Source: Planctomycetaceae bacterium (GTDB lineage Bacteria > Planctomycetota > Planctomycetia > Pirellulales > Thermoguttaceae). From it: a DNA stretch of 15,593 nucleotides. A model generated the notes under the pieces. That model did no database searches. It was not told where the DNA came from and was given only the letters and a program-made list of their open reading frames with translations. Shown piece after piece: positions 1 to 6,839 of this stretch. Where the stretch lies: positions 1 through 15,593 of the forward strand of contig JAITST010000060.1 of assembly GCA_031287585.1 (NCBI GenBank). The letters run 5' to 3'. Position 1 is the first letter of the stretch. Every line of letters starts with the position of its first letter. The position numbers and the translations under genes were made by a program.

Positions 1-207
1 ACAAAGAATCACAACAGTATTCTTTGTTTCAAACTTGCAGACGAAAATGTCAGCGTTGGTTGGGTTGCATTCCGCCACCCGACCTTATATGTGTATAGTC
101 AAGAGTTTTATGAAACGCCAAAAGACGGATATTATGTACTGCCGTTTTCCAATAATGATGGAAAGATACGCTACATAGTGTCTTTTGATAAACCGAAAAT
201 AAAATAG
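1..207 (+). CDS. C-terminal part of an unknown protein (5' end outside window)
   Basis: Frame 1 is open from the first base to a TAG at 205-207 and gives 68 residues, ending in FDKPKIK. The composition is that of a soluble, aromatic-rich beta protein (WVAFRHPTLYVYSQEFYE is a typical stretch). I do not recognise the family. No membrane segment or signal can be seen because the start lies outside the window. It stops about 55 bases before the recognisable part of the Z1 remnant, whose N-terminal half is absent. A deletion may therefore have joined this gene to the Z1 fragment, and this reading frame could itself be a remnant. Confidence 0.5.
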   Translation, partial: TKNHNSILCFKLADENVSVGWVAFRHPTLYVYSQEFYETPKDGYYVLPFSNNDGKIRYIVSFDKPKIK

Positions 208-310
208 AAAATTGCATTAAACGAGATTCTCAAAAATTTGTTTTAGAACTACAGAAAACCGTATGATTCGTCCGGTTGTTATCGTGTTGAAAAAGAAATC
301 GAGTAAGCTA

Positions 311-398
311 GAAGTAGTTTTATAACCTTGTTTTTCGCAATTTTGCTCTTTAAAAACAAGAGGTTAAAATGGGCAAAATATAGTTATAAAACTACTTG
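311..398. mobile_element. 88-bp MITE-like element with TA target duplication
   Basis: A 15-bp perfect inverted repeat (312-326 aagtagttttataac, 383-397 its exact complement) bounds a small AT-rich element. Including one more base on each side gives 88 bp, flanked by TA at 309-310 and 399-400. Inside are further complementary blocks (cttgttttt with aaaaacaag, attttgc with gcaaaat), so the whole element can fold. Removing 90 bp (element plus one TA) joins codon 308-310 to 401-403 with no frame change and gives a continuous Z1 reading frame (SSKLKIWREILLSTSALKG). The element brings its own in-frame TAA at 323-325. TA duplication and short inverted ends are typical of non-autonomous relatives of IS630/Tc1-mariner elements; that parentage is inference. 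Confidence 0.8.
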
Positions 399-611
399 TA
401 AAAATTTGGCGGGAAATTTTATTGAGCACATCTGCATTAAAAGGGCGACCTGTTTTTATTGTCGATGACGAAGCAGATGCAACAAATTTGAATACGAAAG
501 TCAACCAGAAAGATTTCAGTGCCATCAACAGGCACATCAAGGCAATCCGTAACGATGGTTCGTCTTGTATTTATCTGCAAGTGACGGCAACACCGCAAGC
601 GGTTCTATTGC

Positions 612-620
612 AAAAAAAAA
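612..620 (+). other. A9 homopolymer at a frameshift in the Z1 remnant
   Basis: Nine A residues follow CTATTGC. With nine, the frame runs to TAA at 638-640. With eight, the frame continues as QKKSEFKLDKALYFNP and matches the expected course of a Z1 protein through to the VVGGN motif. This may be a decay mutation, slippage, or a sequencing error; the other lesions in the gene make decay the simplest view. Confidence 0.7.
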
Positions 621-1796
621 TCGGAGTTCAAACTGGATAAGGCACTTTATTTTAATCCGGGGCTAAATTATTTCGGCGGTGATTTTTTCTTTTCAAAACC
701 GGAGCCGTATTGTATTATCGAAACCGATGACACCGAGGCGCAGACAGTTCTTGATCCTGATTCGACCGATGATTATTGGCTCAATCGGGCAATTCTGAAT
801 TTCTTGGTTGTGTGCGCAAATTTTAAGCTAACCGACTATTCTTCCGTTTGTAATTTTTTGGTACATCCAAGCATACGAAAAGAACATCACGAAACAGTTG
901 CAACCAAAATCCGTACGTTTTTGAACGATATTTATTATGCCGATGGCGATACAGAAGTAAAAGAAAGCATAAGAAAAGAACGAGATGAACTATACAAAAC
1001 GAAACCGGAAATTAAACCATTTGATGATATTTATGCTTGTATCCGCGATATGCTTTTACAATCTGAAATTCGTGTTGAAACGGTAAATTCCGATTCAGAA
1101 AAACCGATTAACGTTGAGCAAGGATTTAACATCGTAGTTGGCGGAAACATTTTAGGACGGGGCATCACGTTTCCAAATTTGCAAACAGTTTATTATTCCC
1201 GTACAGCAAAAGACCAACACGAAGTAATATTGTTGATTCCGATTTGCTTGAAGTAATTACTGGCGGTGTTAATTATTTTGCTGCTAATCCGATAAACCAA
1301 ACACTTGAAGATTTGGATGAGATGCTGTTGCCTTTTGAGGCAAAAAATAATCGGGATTGGAAAAATTGTGATGTTGATTTTATTGTCAATGTCCTTTCTC
1401 TTATTGGTAGTGAAAAGGTTGTCGGTGCTTGGAATCCGCAAACGGATTTTGTTGATGCCATAAAAAATGTTGTTACCAAAGAAAATATTAAAACGGCTAA
1501 ATTGTTTGTCAGTACCGGGACGGAAAATTACCAAAGGAAGCGGTACAATGCTTTCGGAACAAGACCGAAAGGAAATAGATAAGTACAAGGATTCGATTTC
1601 GCTAATTATGTACCGGCTAACCGGCGAAACCGAAAAGGGCTGGAACGGTCAACCGCTTTGGATGCCGAACATTAAACTGCCGGAAGGGTTTGTGTTCTAT
1701 AATGTGGACGAGTGATTGTTTCGCCATTCATCTGCGAAGGTGTTACAAACGATTCCTTTTCCCAATTTTCCTTCTCTTTATGGCGTTAAGTGTGAA

Positions 1797-1941
1797 TTAT
1801 AGCGAAAGCACATACTCGACAAGGTCATTGAGTTGTTCGGTGCTCAAATGTTCCACGTTGCCGTGTTTGCCTTTTGTAAAAACGCTTCCATATTTCGCCG
1901 CAGGATGTTGTTTTATTGAAGGATTAAAATAACCGTAGTCT
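1797..1941 (-). pseudogene. C-terminal remnant of a cytochrome c-type protein
   Basis: On the minus strand, about 45 codons read DYGYFNPSIKQHPAAKYGSV and then FTKGKHGNVEHLSTEQLNDL, ending VEYVLSL and TAA (rc of 1797-1799). The ending HGNVEHLSxEQLxDLVEYxxSL is the usual C-terminal helix of planctomycete cytochrome c and cytochrome c peroxidase-like proteins. The haem-binding CxxCH is not present, and the frame meets a stop within hairpin sequence at about 1947-1949. Only the tail of a gene therefore survives. A plus-strand reading frame over the same bases (1690-1932) has no recognisable content. The assignment is by motif memory only. Confidence 0.5.
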
Positions 1942-1955
1942 AAAGTCTACGGTTA
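1930..1955. repeat. Hairpin, 9-bp stem (taaccgtag / ctacggtta)
   Basis: Perfect 9-bp inverted repeat with an 8-base loop. It lies at the broken end of the cytochrome remnant and is the first of three adjacent hairpins. It has no T-run on either side that would make it a convincing terminator. Confidence 0.65.
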
Positions 1956-1964
1956 ATAAAGTGC

Positions 1965-1980
1965 AGTCGCTAGCGCGACT
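1965..1980. repeat. Hairpin, 6-bp GC-rich stem (agtcgc / gcgact)
   Basis: Inverted repeat with a 4-base loop (tagc), ten bases after the preceding hairpin. The spacing and style are like those of REP-type dispersed repeats. Confidence 0.55.
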
Positions 1981-2011
1981 TAATCTCTACGGGTCATTAC
2001 CCCTTGTGGGC

Positions 2012-2104
2012 ATCCCTTTTAAGGTGTTTTTTAGAAGATGGCTAATCATCGTCCCTAACGGGACTATGATTGACCATCTTCTAAAAAACTACCATCAAAA
2101 GGAT
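2012..2104. repeat. About 93-nt near-perfect palindrome between the Z1 remnant and the ankyrin gene
   Basis: The left arm (2012-2055) and right arm (2060-2104) are complementary over about 45 bases with a few mismatches and a TAAC loop at 2056-2059. The strongest part is gttttttagaagatgg against ccatcttctaaaaaac, followed by gtccc/gggac at the tip. It starts 14 bases past the stop of the minus-strand ankyrin gene, so it could end that transcript. It is far longer than a normal terminator and looks like a small palindromic mobile element. No open reading frame lies inside. Confidence 0.7.
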
Positions 2105-2117
2105 ACTCCTAAAATCC

Positions 2118-5096
2118 TCATTCTATTGATTTAGTGGGCGTTTCGTTTTTTGCGGGAAGGTATTTTTTCATTTCATCCGATTTAAGAAATTTTTCTACTG
2201 TATCAGGTTTAAGGAAATCTTTCAGTTTCGTATTATTACTTTCCTCTGCCTTATCGAATGCAGTTTTTTTGCCTTTGCCATCATTGTACGTTATACTAAT
2301 ATCCGCTCCGTTAGCAACGAGATACTTTGCAAATTCAACATCCCCGTATTCTCTTGCCGCCAACAAATGGAGCGGAGTTCTGCCCACGTTATCTAGTGCA
2401 TTCACGTCCGCGCCGTTGTGAACAAGAAGTTTAGTAAATAGAATTTTCGCGTCTTTTACCTTCGCCAGTAGATGGAGCGGGGTATTTTTTGCTTTGTCTA
2501 TTTCATTAACTTTCGCTCCTTTGTCTAAAAGATAATCGGCAACTTCATATTGATTAGATTTTGCCGCCTCATGGAGCGGGGTCTCGCCATCCTTGTCTTT
2601 TATATCAACTATCGCCCTTTTAACAATGAGAAATTTGGTGACAATGAGATTACCCTTTCGTGCCGCTTTGTGAAGTAATGTCTCGCCTCTTACATCCTTA
2701 CTATTTACATCTTCAGAGATTACATTGTCTATGTTTCTTCTTGGATTTCGTAAGTGCCAACCATTGTCCTCATCAAATACCCTTATTTCTTCCAGTTCTT
2801 TGCCGTTAAATTGTACCGGGATGCCCGTGCCATTATTCGCTGCTCGCATAAATGGTGGTTGGATGTTTCCGCCGTTATTCGCTGCTCGCATAAACGGGTC
2901 CCCGTCCAGCGGTACCCAATCATCGCCTATCTCTTTTTTGCGAATCTCAAACTGCACTACTTTGTATTTTATATGATTGGAAAAATCCTCCGCATCATAT
3001 TGCAATCCCGTCAAATAGACACGCAATATGTAATCGCCACGGTTATCATAAAATTTCTTCATCACGTCGGTCTTGCCGGTAATGATTCCACATTCTGCCG
3101 ATCCTAATCTCATTTTGGCTGTATAACTGGTAATAGGAAAATCAAACCTCCAAAGACCAGATGCACCTTTTGCAATGTGTCGATAATAATACCCGATACC
3201 GAGACCTGCATTATCACCCAATACGTAAATGTCGGTAATTGCTTCTGAATCGTTCACAATAATTTCACCACGGTCACTAACTCCAAATTTAACGTCGCAA
3301 TAAAATATCTTCCGAGCGATTCTATCTTGTTCCTCGCGGATTTTTTCCTCAATACTTTTTATGACTGCGGTGGCTTCCTCTCTCTCAAAAGCATCATTTC
3401 TCGCAATCTCCTTCTCGGATTTTAATTTGTTTTCCAACTCCTGCGTGCCGTATATCAGAATATAAGAAAGAGGACTATCAACACTCCAACCTGATTCTTT
3501 GACCCATTCGTCTAAATTTTCCATATATGACGAGTCTTTTTCTTTTATTTTTCGGGCTGTTCTCTTGGCGGAATTTTCGGCTCGGGCAGCCCTAGACTCT
3601 GCGTCGATTGCTCTTCTTACTATCTCCGTAAAATCATATCCCATTGCCGCATCCTTTGCGTCTTCTGCCGCATCTTTCACTTTCTTCGCTGCCGCTGTCG
3701 CTTCTTTCGCCGCGGTTACCACATCGTTTATATTGACCGCTAAAATGGCTTTAGTTTCGGCGTTCTCGGCTTCCCTTGCTGCGGATTCGGCGATGCCTAC
3801 GAACTTCTCTACCGCCGTTTGGGCTTGCTGTCTTCTTATTTCTGCCGCATCATCCACACCTTCATCGGCTTTATCGAGCGGTGTTTCTACCCTGCCATCT
3901 GCCTTCGTCAAGTCAATAGTGTTTCCGTCTTGGGCATCCTTTTTATTAACAGCATCCCCATCTTGCGAAGTAAGGTATTCAATGACCTCAATGTTGTTCT
4001 TGTTGTAGTTTGTTGCCCGATAGAGTGGAGTCTCACTTTTTTTGCCCTTTGCGTGAATATCAGCACCTTCGGAAACGAGGTATTTAACAACTTCAACGTT
4101 CTTGTTATATGTTGCCGCCCAATGGAGCGGAGTATCGCCGTTTTTGTCTTTCGCATGTATGTCCTCACCTTGCGAAAGAAGGTATTCAATGACCTCAATG
4201 TTCTCATTGTACCCCGCCGCCCAATGGAGCGGAGTCGCTCCATCTTTTACGTTCTTTTCGTGAACGTCAGCACCTTTGGAAACAAGATACTTAACGACAT
4301 CTACATGCTTGTTAAACGCTGCCGCCCGATGAAGCGGGGTATTACCGTTTTCGTCCTTGACATTTATGTATTCTTTCGTAATAAGATATTCAATAACCTC
4401 AATGTTCTCGTTATTTTCCGCCGCCCAGTGGAGTGGTAACGTACCTTTTTTGTCACTCTTCGTATGAACGTTGGCACCTTGAAAAATAAGGCGTTTGACG
4501 AAAGCAAGGCGTTCGATGTACTTGACCAAAGCAAGGCGTTCGGCGGATACGGCATGTTGAAATGCTGTTTTACCTTCCTCATCCAGCCCATTTACAATAT
4601 CACCATGTTCCGCTCGCCAGTCGTCGATAAACTCTCTATCATCAGGAGGGAGAGCAAATAAGTATGATACTGCTACCCATCCCGCTCCGCCAAGAACCAA
4701 CAGGAGCAGAACGCATGTGATAGCGGTTTTCAGTTTGTACAATACTTTATTTGCGCCGACTGGAACAGGCGTACCTCCTAGTTGTCCACCAAAGTTTGCT
4801 ATCGGCATCGGAGCGGTAAACGGATTTTCCGGTACCGACTGTGTACCAACAAATGGGTTTTCCGGCACAGGCGGAGGGGTAATAAACGGATTCGGCACCG
4901 CAGGTATGGGCGTTTCGGATTGTGCCATTTCAGAAAACACCAACCCTTTCAGTTTATTGGCTTGGTATGTTTTTTCGTCTTCCGTCTCGATGAGCGTATC
5001 CAACGTAATTTTTCCTTCTCTGGAAAGATTACGCAGTTGCCCGCCGGAGTATGGTCCCTGTTTCTGACCGTCGTTATCATAATAATAGTAATACAT
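2118..5096 (-). CDS. GYF_2 / membrane / ankyrin / coiled-coil protein, 992 aa
   Basis: Large protein of unknown function. Residues 1-54 form a GYF_2-like domain (YYYYDNDGQKQGPYSGGQL). Residues 60-112 are a Pro/Asn-rich linker with repeated PENPF, and about 117-148 form one membrane helix. Residues 165-390 are ankyrin repeats with TPLHWAA/TPLHRAA signatures. About 415-520 is an Ala/Glu/Lys/Arg-rich coiled coil and 550-596 a second charged helix. Residues 597-722 are a probable beta-rich domain I do not recognise, and about 797-950 form a second ankyrin block (TPLHEAA, TPLHLLA). The architecture suggests a membrane-anchored scaffold with its ankyrin part outside the cytoplasm or in a compartment. 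ATG at 5096 is supported because the GYF_2 domain starts there; the Shine-Dalgarno is weak. It is last of three same-strand GYF_2 genes, 152 bases after the previous stop. Its ligand is unknown. Confidence 0.85.
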   Translation of the reverse strand: MYYYYYDNDGQKQGPYSGGQLRNLSREGKITLDTLIETEDEKTYQANKLKGLVFSEMAQSETPIPAVPNPFITPPPVPENPFVGTQSVPENPFTAPMPIANFGGQLGGTPVPVGANKVLYKLKTAITCVLLLLVLGGAGWVAVSYLFALPPDDREFIDDWRAEHGDIVNGLDEEGKTAFQHAVSAERLALVKYIERLAFVKRLIFQGANVHTKSDKKGTLPLHWAAENNENIEVIEYLITKEYINVKDENGNTPLHRAAAFNKHVDVVKYLVSKGADVHEKNVKDGATPLHWAAGYNENIEVIEYLLSQGEDIHAKDKNGDTPLHWAATYNKNVEVVKYLVSEGADIHAKGKKSETPLYRATNYNKNNIEVIEYLTSQDGDAVNKKDAQDGNTIDLTKADGRVETPLDKADEGVDDAAEIRRQQAQTAVEKFVGIAESAAREAENAETKAILAVNINDVVTAAKEATAAAKKVKDAAEDAKDAAMGYDFTEIVRRAIDAESRAARAENSAKRTARKIKEKDSSYMENLDEWVKESGWSVDSPLSYILIYGTQELENKLKSEKEIARNDAFEREEATAVIKSIEEKIREEQDRIARKIFYCDVKFGVSDRGEIIVNDSEAITDIYVLGDNAGLGIGYYYRHIAKGASGLWRFDFPITSYTAKMRLGSAECGIITGKTDVMKKFYDNRGDYILRVYLTGLQYDAEDFSNHIKYKVVQFEIRKKEIGDDWVPLDGDPFMRAANNGGNIQPPFMRAANNGTGIPVQFNGKELEEIRVFDEDNGWHLRNPRRNIDNVISEDVNSKDVRGETLLHKAARKGNLIVTKFLIVKRAIVDIKDKDGETPLHEAAKSNQYEVADYLLDKGAKVNEIDKAKNTPLHLLAKVKDAKILFTKLLVHNGADVNALDNVGRTPLHLLAAREYGDVEFAKYLVANGADISITYNDGKGKKTAFDKAEESNNTKLKDFLKPDTVEKFLKSDEMKKYLPAKNETPTKSIE
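2833..2894. repeat. 20-bp direct repeat, 42-bp period, inside the ankyrin gene
   Basis: ttattcgctgctcgcataaa occurs at 2833-2852 and 2875-2894. It encodes a duplicated PFMRAANNG in the linker between the unknown central domain and the second ankyrin block (about residues 734-756). The period is 14 codons, so the reading frame is kept. Confidence 0.85.
4501..4542. repeat. 15-bp direct repeat, 27-bp period, in the first ankyrin repeat
   Basis: aaagcaaggcgttcg occurs at 4501-4515 and 4528-4542. The protein shows the duplicated nonapeptide as ERLALVKYI followed by ERLAFVKRL (residues 186-203). This inserts nine residues into what would be an outer ankyrin helix. Confidence 0.8.
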
Positions 5097-5153
5097 AAGA
5101 ATACCCGTTTACAATAATATTGTAGAAAAAAATTTTACTGACGTTTACTGGAT

Positions 5154-5207
5154 GGAGTTGAATTTAAGTAAGAGAGGTCGTCGCCTACTTCACTTATCTC
5201 AAACTCC
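5154..5207. terminator. Intercistronic hairpin between two GYF_2 genes
   Basis: ggagttgaatttaagt (left) pairs imperfectly with acttatctcaaactcc (right), with a smaller agg/cct stem in the loop. On the minus strand it follows the stop of the zinc-ribbon gene by about 40 bases, and an A/T-rich run ending in a T6 stretch comes about 20 bases later. It could be a partial terminator, an RNA-processing site or a stability element that lowers expression of the ankyrin gene. The distance to the T-run makes a simple terminator less likely. Confidence 0.4.
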
Positions 5208-5248
5208 AGCCCGTGAACTTTGTATGAATTACGATATACTCATCTTTC

Positions 5249-6340
5249 TCATTTGATACTACTGAAGTCTGTGAGCATTATCTCTATGGATACTGATTTC
5301 TCATTTCCACCTTCACCGAAGTGTGGTACCGTTGTTTGCCATTCCCATTTTACCACGCCGCCCATTGGAATTTCTTTGGATGTCCATTCCTTGATGTTCT
5401 TGAACGAGACGGTCATATTACCAACGGTCGCGGTGGCGGTATAAGACGTAACAACGCAGTTGAGACGGCTACCAGCAACCGCCACCTCTCCGCGATTCGT
5501 CGCTTCTCTTTTGAACTTTACATCTATTTTGTCACCAGAAATTCCGGGTACTTTTAACAATGACTGGATGAATTCTTTTTGAGATTTCAGATTTATTTCC
5601 TCTACTTCTGAACGTGAACGTAGTCCCTCCGGACGCAATCCTCCAAAACGTAATTCATTGGAGTCTAATACATTACGACCTTCTACTTTTTGCTCAATTT
5701 TGACCTTGTCGCCGTCATTTTGTATGACTTTGTACGTCACCACCGAATTATCACCCCATGCGGTTACTTTGTACTTAACCATCTCACCCTGTTTGGCTTT
5801 CTTGAACGAAGCAACGTTGAATGAAGCCGGCATGAAGTTGGACGAAACAGACATGTTTGCCCAGAAGCCCGGAATGAATTTGTATAGAATCACCGCTACA
5901 ACCACAACTACTACCGTCAATACGACTAGTTTGAGTGAACTTCTAATTGATTGTACCGCTTGTTTGACTTTACCTGAGTATCCGGCAGTAATACTCGCTC
6001 CGCATCTGGTACAAACGACCTGTTCGGGACGAAGTGCCGCGCCGCATTTACGGCAGAAATTTTTATGTCCGGTGGGTTTAGCACCGCAAGACATACAGGC
6101 AACTGCCTGTTCGGAAACGGGTTTTCCGCAACTGGTACAAAATATCGGTTGAGCGGACGGCGGTACGGCTTTATTGAAATTCAGTCCGGGAACCTGCCCT
6201 GCGACTCCTTTAAGTCCGCCGTCTGTTTCCAGTGCCGTATTGGGCGTGACAATTCCACTCGCCGCAAGTTCATTGAGTTGCTGAATGTTTATCGGACCTC
6301 GTCGCTGCCCGTTTACGTCTATGTAAAAAAAGTTTGACAT
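5249..6340 (-). CDS. GYF_2 / double zinc-ribbon membrane protein, 363 aa
   Basis: Unknown function. Residues 1-55 form a GYF_2-like domain (FFYIDVNGQRRGPINIQQLN). Residues 68-113 hold four CxxC pairs (C68/C71, C82/C85, C96/C99, C110/C113), a double zinc ribbon expected to bind two Zn ions. About 137-156 is one Val-rich membrane helix. Residues 165-363 are a beta-rich domain without cysteine motifs, probably outside the membrane, in which KYKVTAWGDNSVVTYKV is reminiscent of lipoprotein-like beta sheets. The ATG at 6340 is chosen over one at 6472 because the GYF_2 domain begins there, an AAGGAA Shine-Dalgarno lies eight bases ahead, and the paralogue upstream starts at the same point with the same GGAACTACAATG context. 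It lies 61 bases after the paralogue and is probably co-transcribed with it. It may tether cytosolic partners to the membrane (inference). Confidence 0.85.
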   Translation of the reverse strand: MSNFFYIDVNGQRRGPINIQQLNELAASGIVTPNTALETDGGLKGVAGQVPGLNFNKAVPPSAQPIFCTSCGKPVSEQAVACMSCGAKPTGHKNFCRKCGAALRPEQVVCTRCGASITAGYSGKVKQAVQSIRSSLKLVVLTVVVVVVAVILYKFIPGFWANMSVSSNFMPASFNVASFKKAKQGEMVKYKVTAWGDNSVVTYKVIQNDGDKVKIEQKVEGRNVLDSNELRFGGLRPEGLRSRSEVEEINLKSQKEFIQSLLKVPGISGDKIDVKFKREATNRGEVAVAGSRLNCVVTSYTATATVGNMTVSFKNIKEWTSKEIPMGGVVKWEWQTTVPHFGEGGNEKSVSIEIMLTDFSSIK

Positions 6341-6401
6341 TGTAGTTCCTTGTTGTCTTATTGTTACTGCACGAAAAAGCGACACGGTGTTAGTCACCGG
6401 T

Positions 6402-6839
6402 TCATTTTGACGTAAAAAATTTCCAAAGTGAATTGATGACACCGGATTGACCAATACCCGTTCCGCATTCAATACAGATGACCTGTTCGGAATTCAGTGT
6501 AGTGCCGCATTTATGGCAAAATTTTCGATGTCCGACCGGCTTGGCACCGCAAGACATACAGGCGACCGTATGTTCGGAGATAGAATTTCCGCAGTTGGTA
6601 CAAAATAACTGTTGAGCGGTCAGCGGTACGGGAACTGTTTGTACCGACTGAGCAAAATGGGACGGTGTATTATTGAAATTCAGTTCGGGAACTTGTCCCG
6701 CAATTCCTTTGTGTCCGCCTTCTGCTTCCAATGTCGTATTGGGGGTGATGATTCCACTCGCCGTCAGTTCATTGAGTTGCTGAATGTTCATCGGACCTTG
6801 CCGCTGACCACCTGCGTCTGTATAAAAAAAGGTTGACAT
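6402..6839 (-). CDS. Short GYF_2 / double zinc-ribbon protein, 145 aa
   Basis: Close paralogue of the next gene: FFYTDAGGQRQGPMNIQQLN at the start, the same GQVPxLNFN end of the GYF_2 domain, and the same four CxxC pairs (C80/C83, C94/C97, C108/C111, C122/C125). It ends 20 residues after the last cysteine (NSLWKFFTSK) and so lacks the membrane helix and the beta domain. It is either a soluble version or the stump left by truncation after a tandem duplication. The ATG at 6839 is preferred to upstream ATGs because of domain alignment and a GGAAC element before the start that is shared with the paralogue. It is the first gene of the presumed minus-strand operon. Function unknown. Confidence 0.8.
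   Translation of the reverse strand: MSTFFYTDAGGQRQGPMNIQQLNELTASGIITPNTTLEAEGGHKGIAGQVPELNFNNTPSHFAQSVQTVPVPLTAQQLFCTNCGNSISEHTVACMSCGAKPVGHRKFCHKCGTTLNSEQVICIECGTGIGQSGVINSLWKFFTSK

Larger units (their letters stand above)
248..1715 (+). pseudogene. Decayed Z1-domain helicase/endonuclease gene
   Basis: Remnant of a Z1-domain protein, the helicase-like subunit of MORC/Z1-type restriction-modification systems. Pieces in order are: RPVVIVLKKKSSKL (266-310, frame 2); FIVDDEAD, a Walker-B/DEAD-like box, followed by YLQVTATPQA (frame 2, 422-611); a frame 3 stretch to 1208 with the Z1 signature VVGGNILGRGITFPNLQTVY; frame 2 RPTRSNIVDSDLLEV to about 1517; and a frame 3 tail ending in PEGFVFYNVDE with TGA at 1713-1715. 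Lesions seen are a missing 5' half (no Walker A segment), an 88-bp insertion at 311-398, an extra A in the A9 run at 612-620, an out-of-frame internal deletion near 1208-1214 that removes the segment expected after YYSRTAK, and one extra base near 1517-1521. No methylase, MORC ATPase or PD-(D/E)XK partner is visible nearby. The family assignment is confident; the gene is clearly not functional. Confidence 0.85.

Noticed and set aside
612..620. A9 run as a programmed frameshift site
   Set aside because: The gene has several further inactivating lesions, so a functional recoding signal is unlikely.
1712..1790. Possible small gene from GTG 1712 overlapping the Z1 stop
   Set aside because: The overlap is typical of an operon partner, but the frame ends after 25 codons and matches no family I can name.
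1690..1932. 80-residue plus-strand frame after the Z1 remnant
   Set aside because: No recognisable content. The opposite strand gives a convincing cytochrome c tail over the same bases.
3499..4439. Long plus-strand frames opposite the ankyrin gene (169 and 206 residues)
   Set aside because: They are antisense reflections of the repetitive ankyrin and coiled-coil codons, with no start signals and no recognisable domain.
3960..4450. Regularly spaced repeats resembling a CRISPR array
   Set aside because: The period matches 33-residue ankyrin repeats in frame. The repeats are diverged and there are no unique spacers or cas genes.
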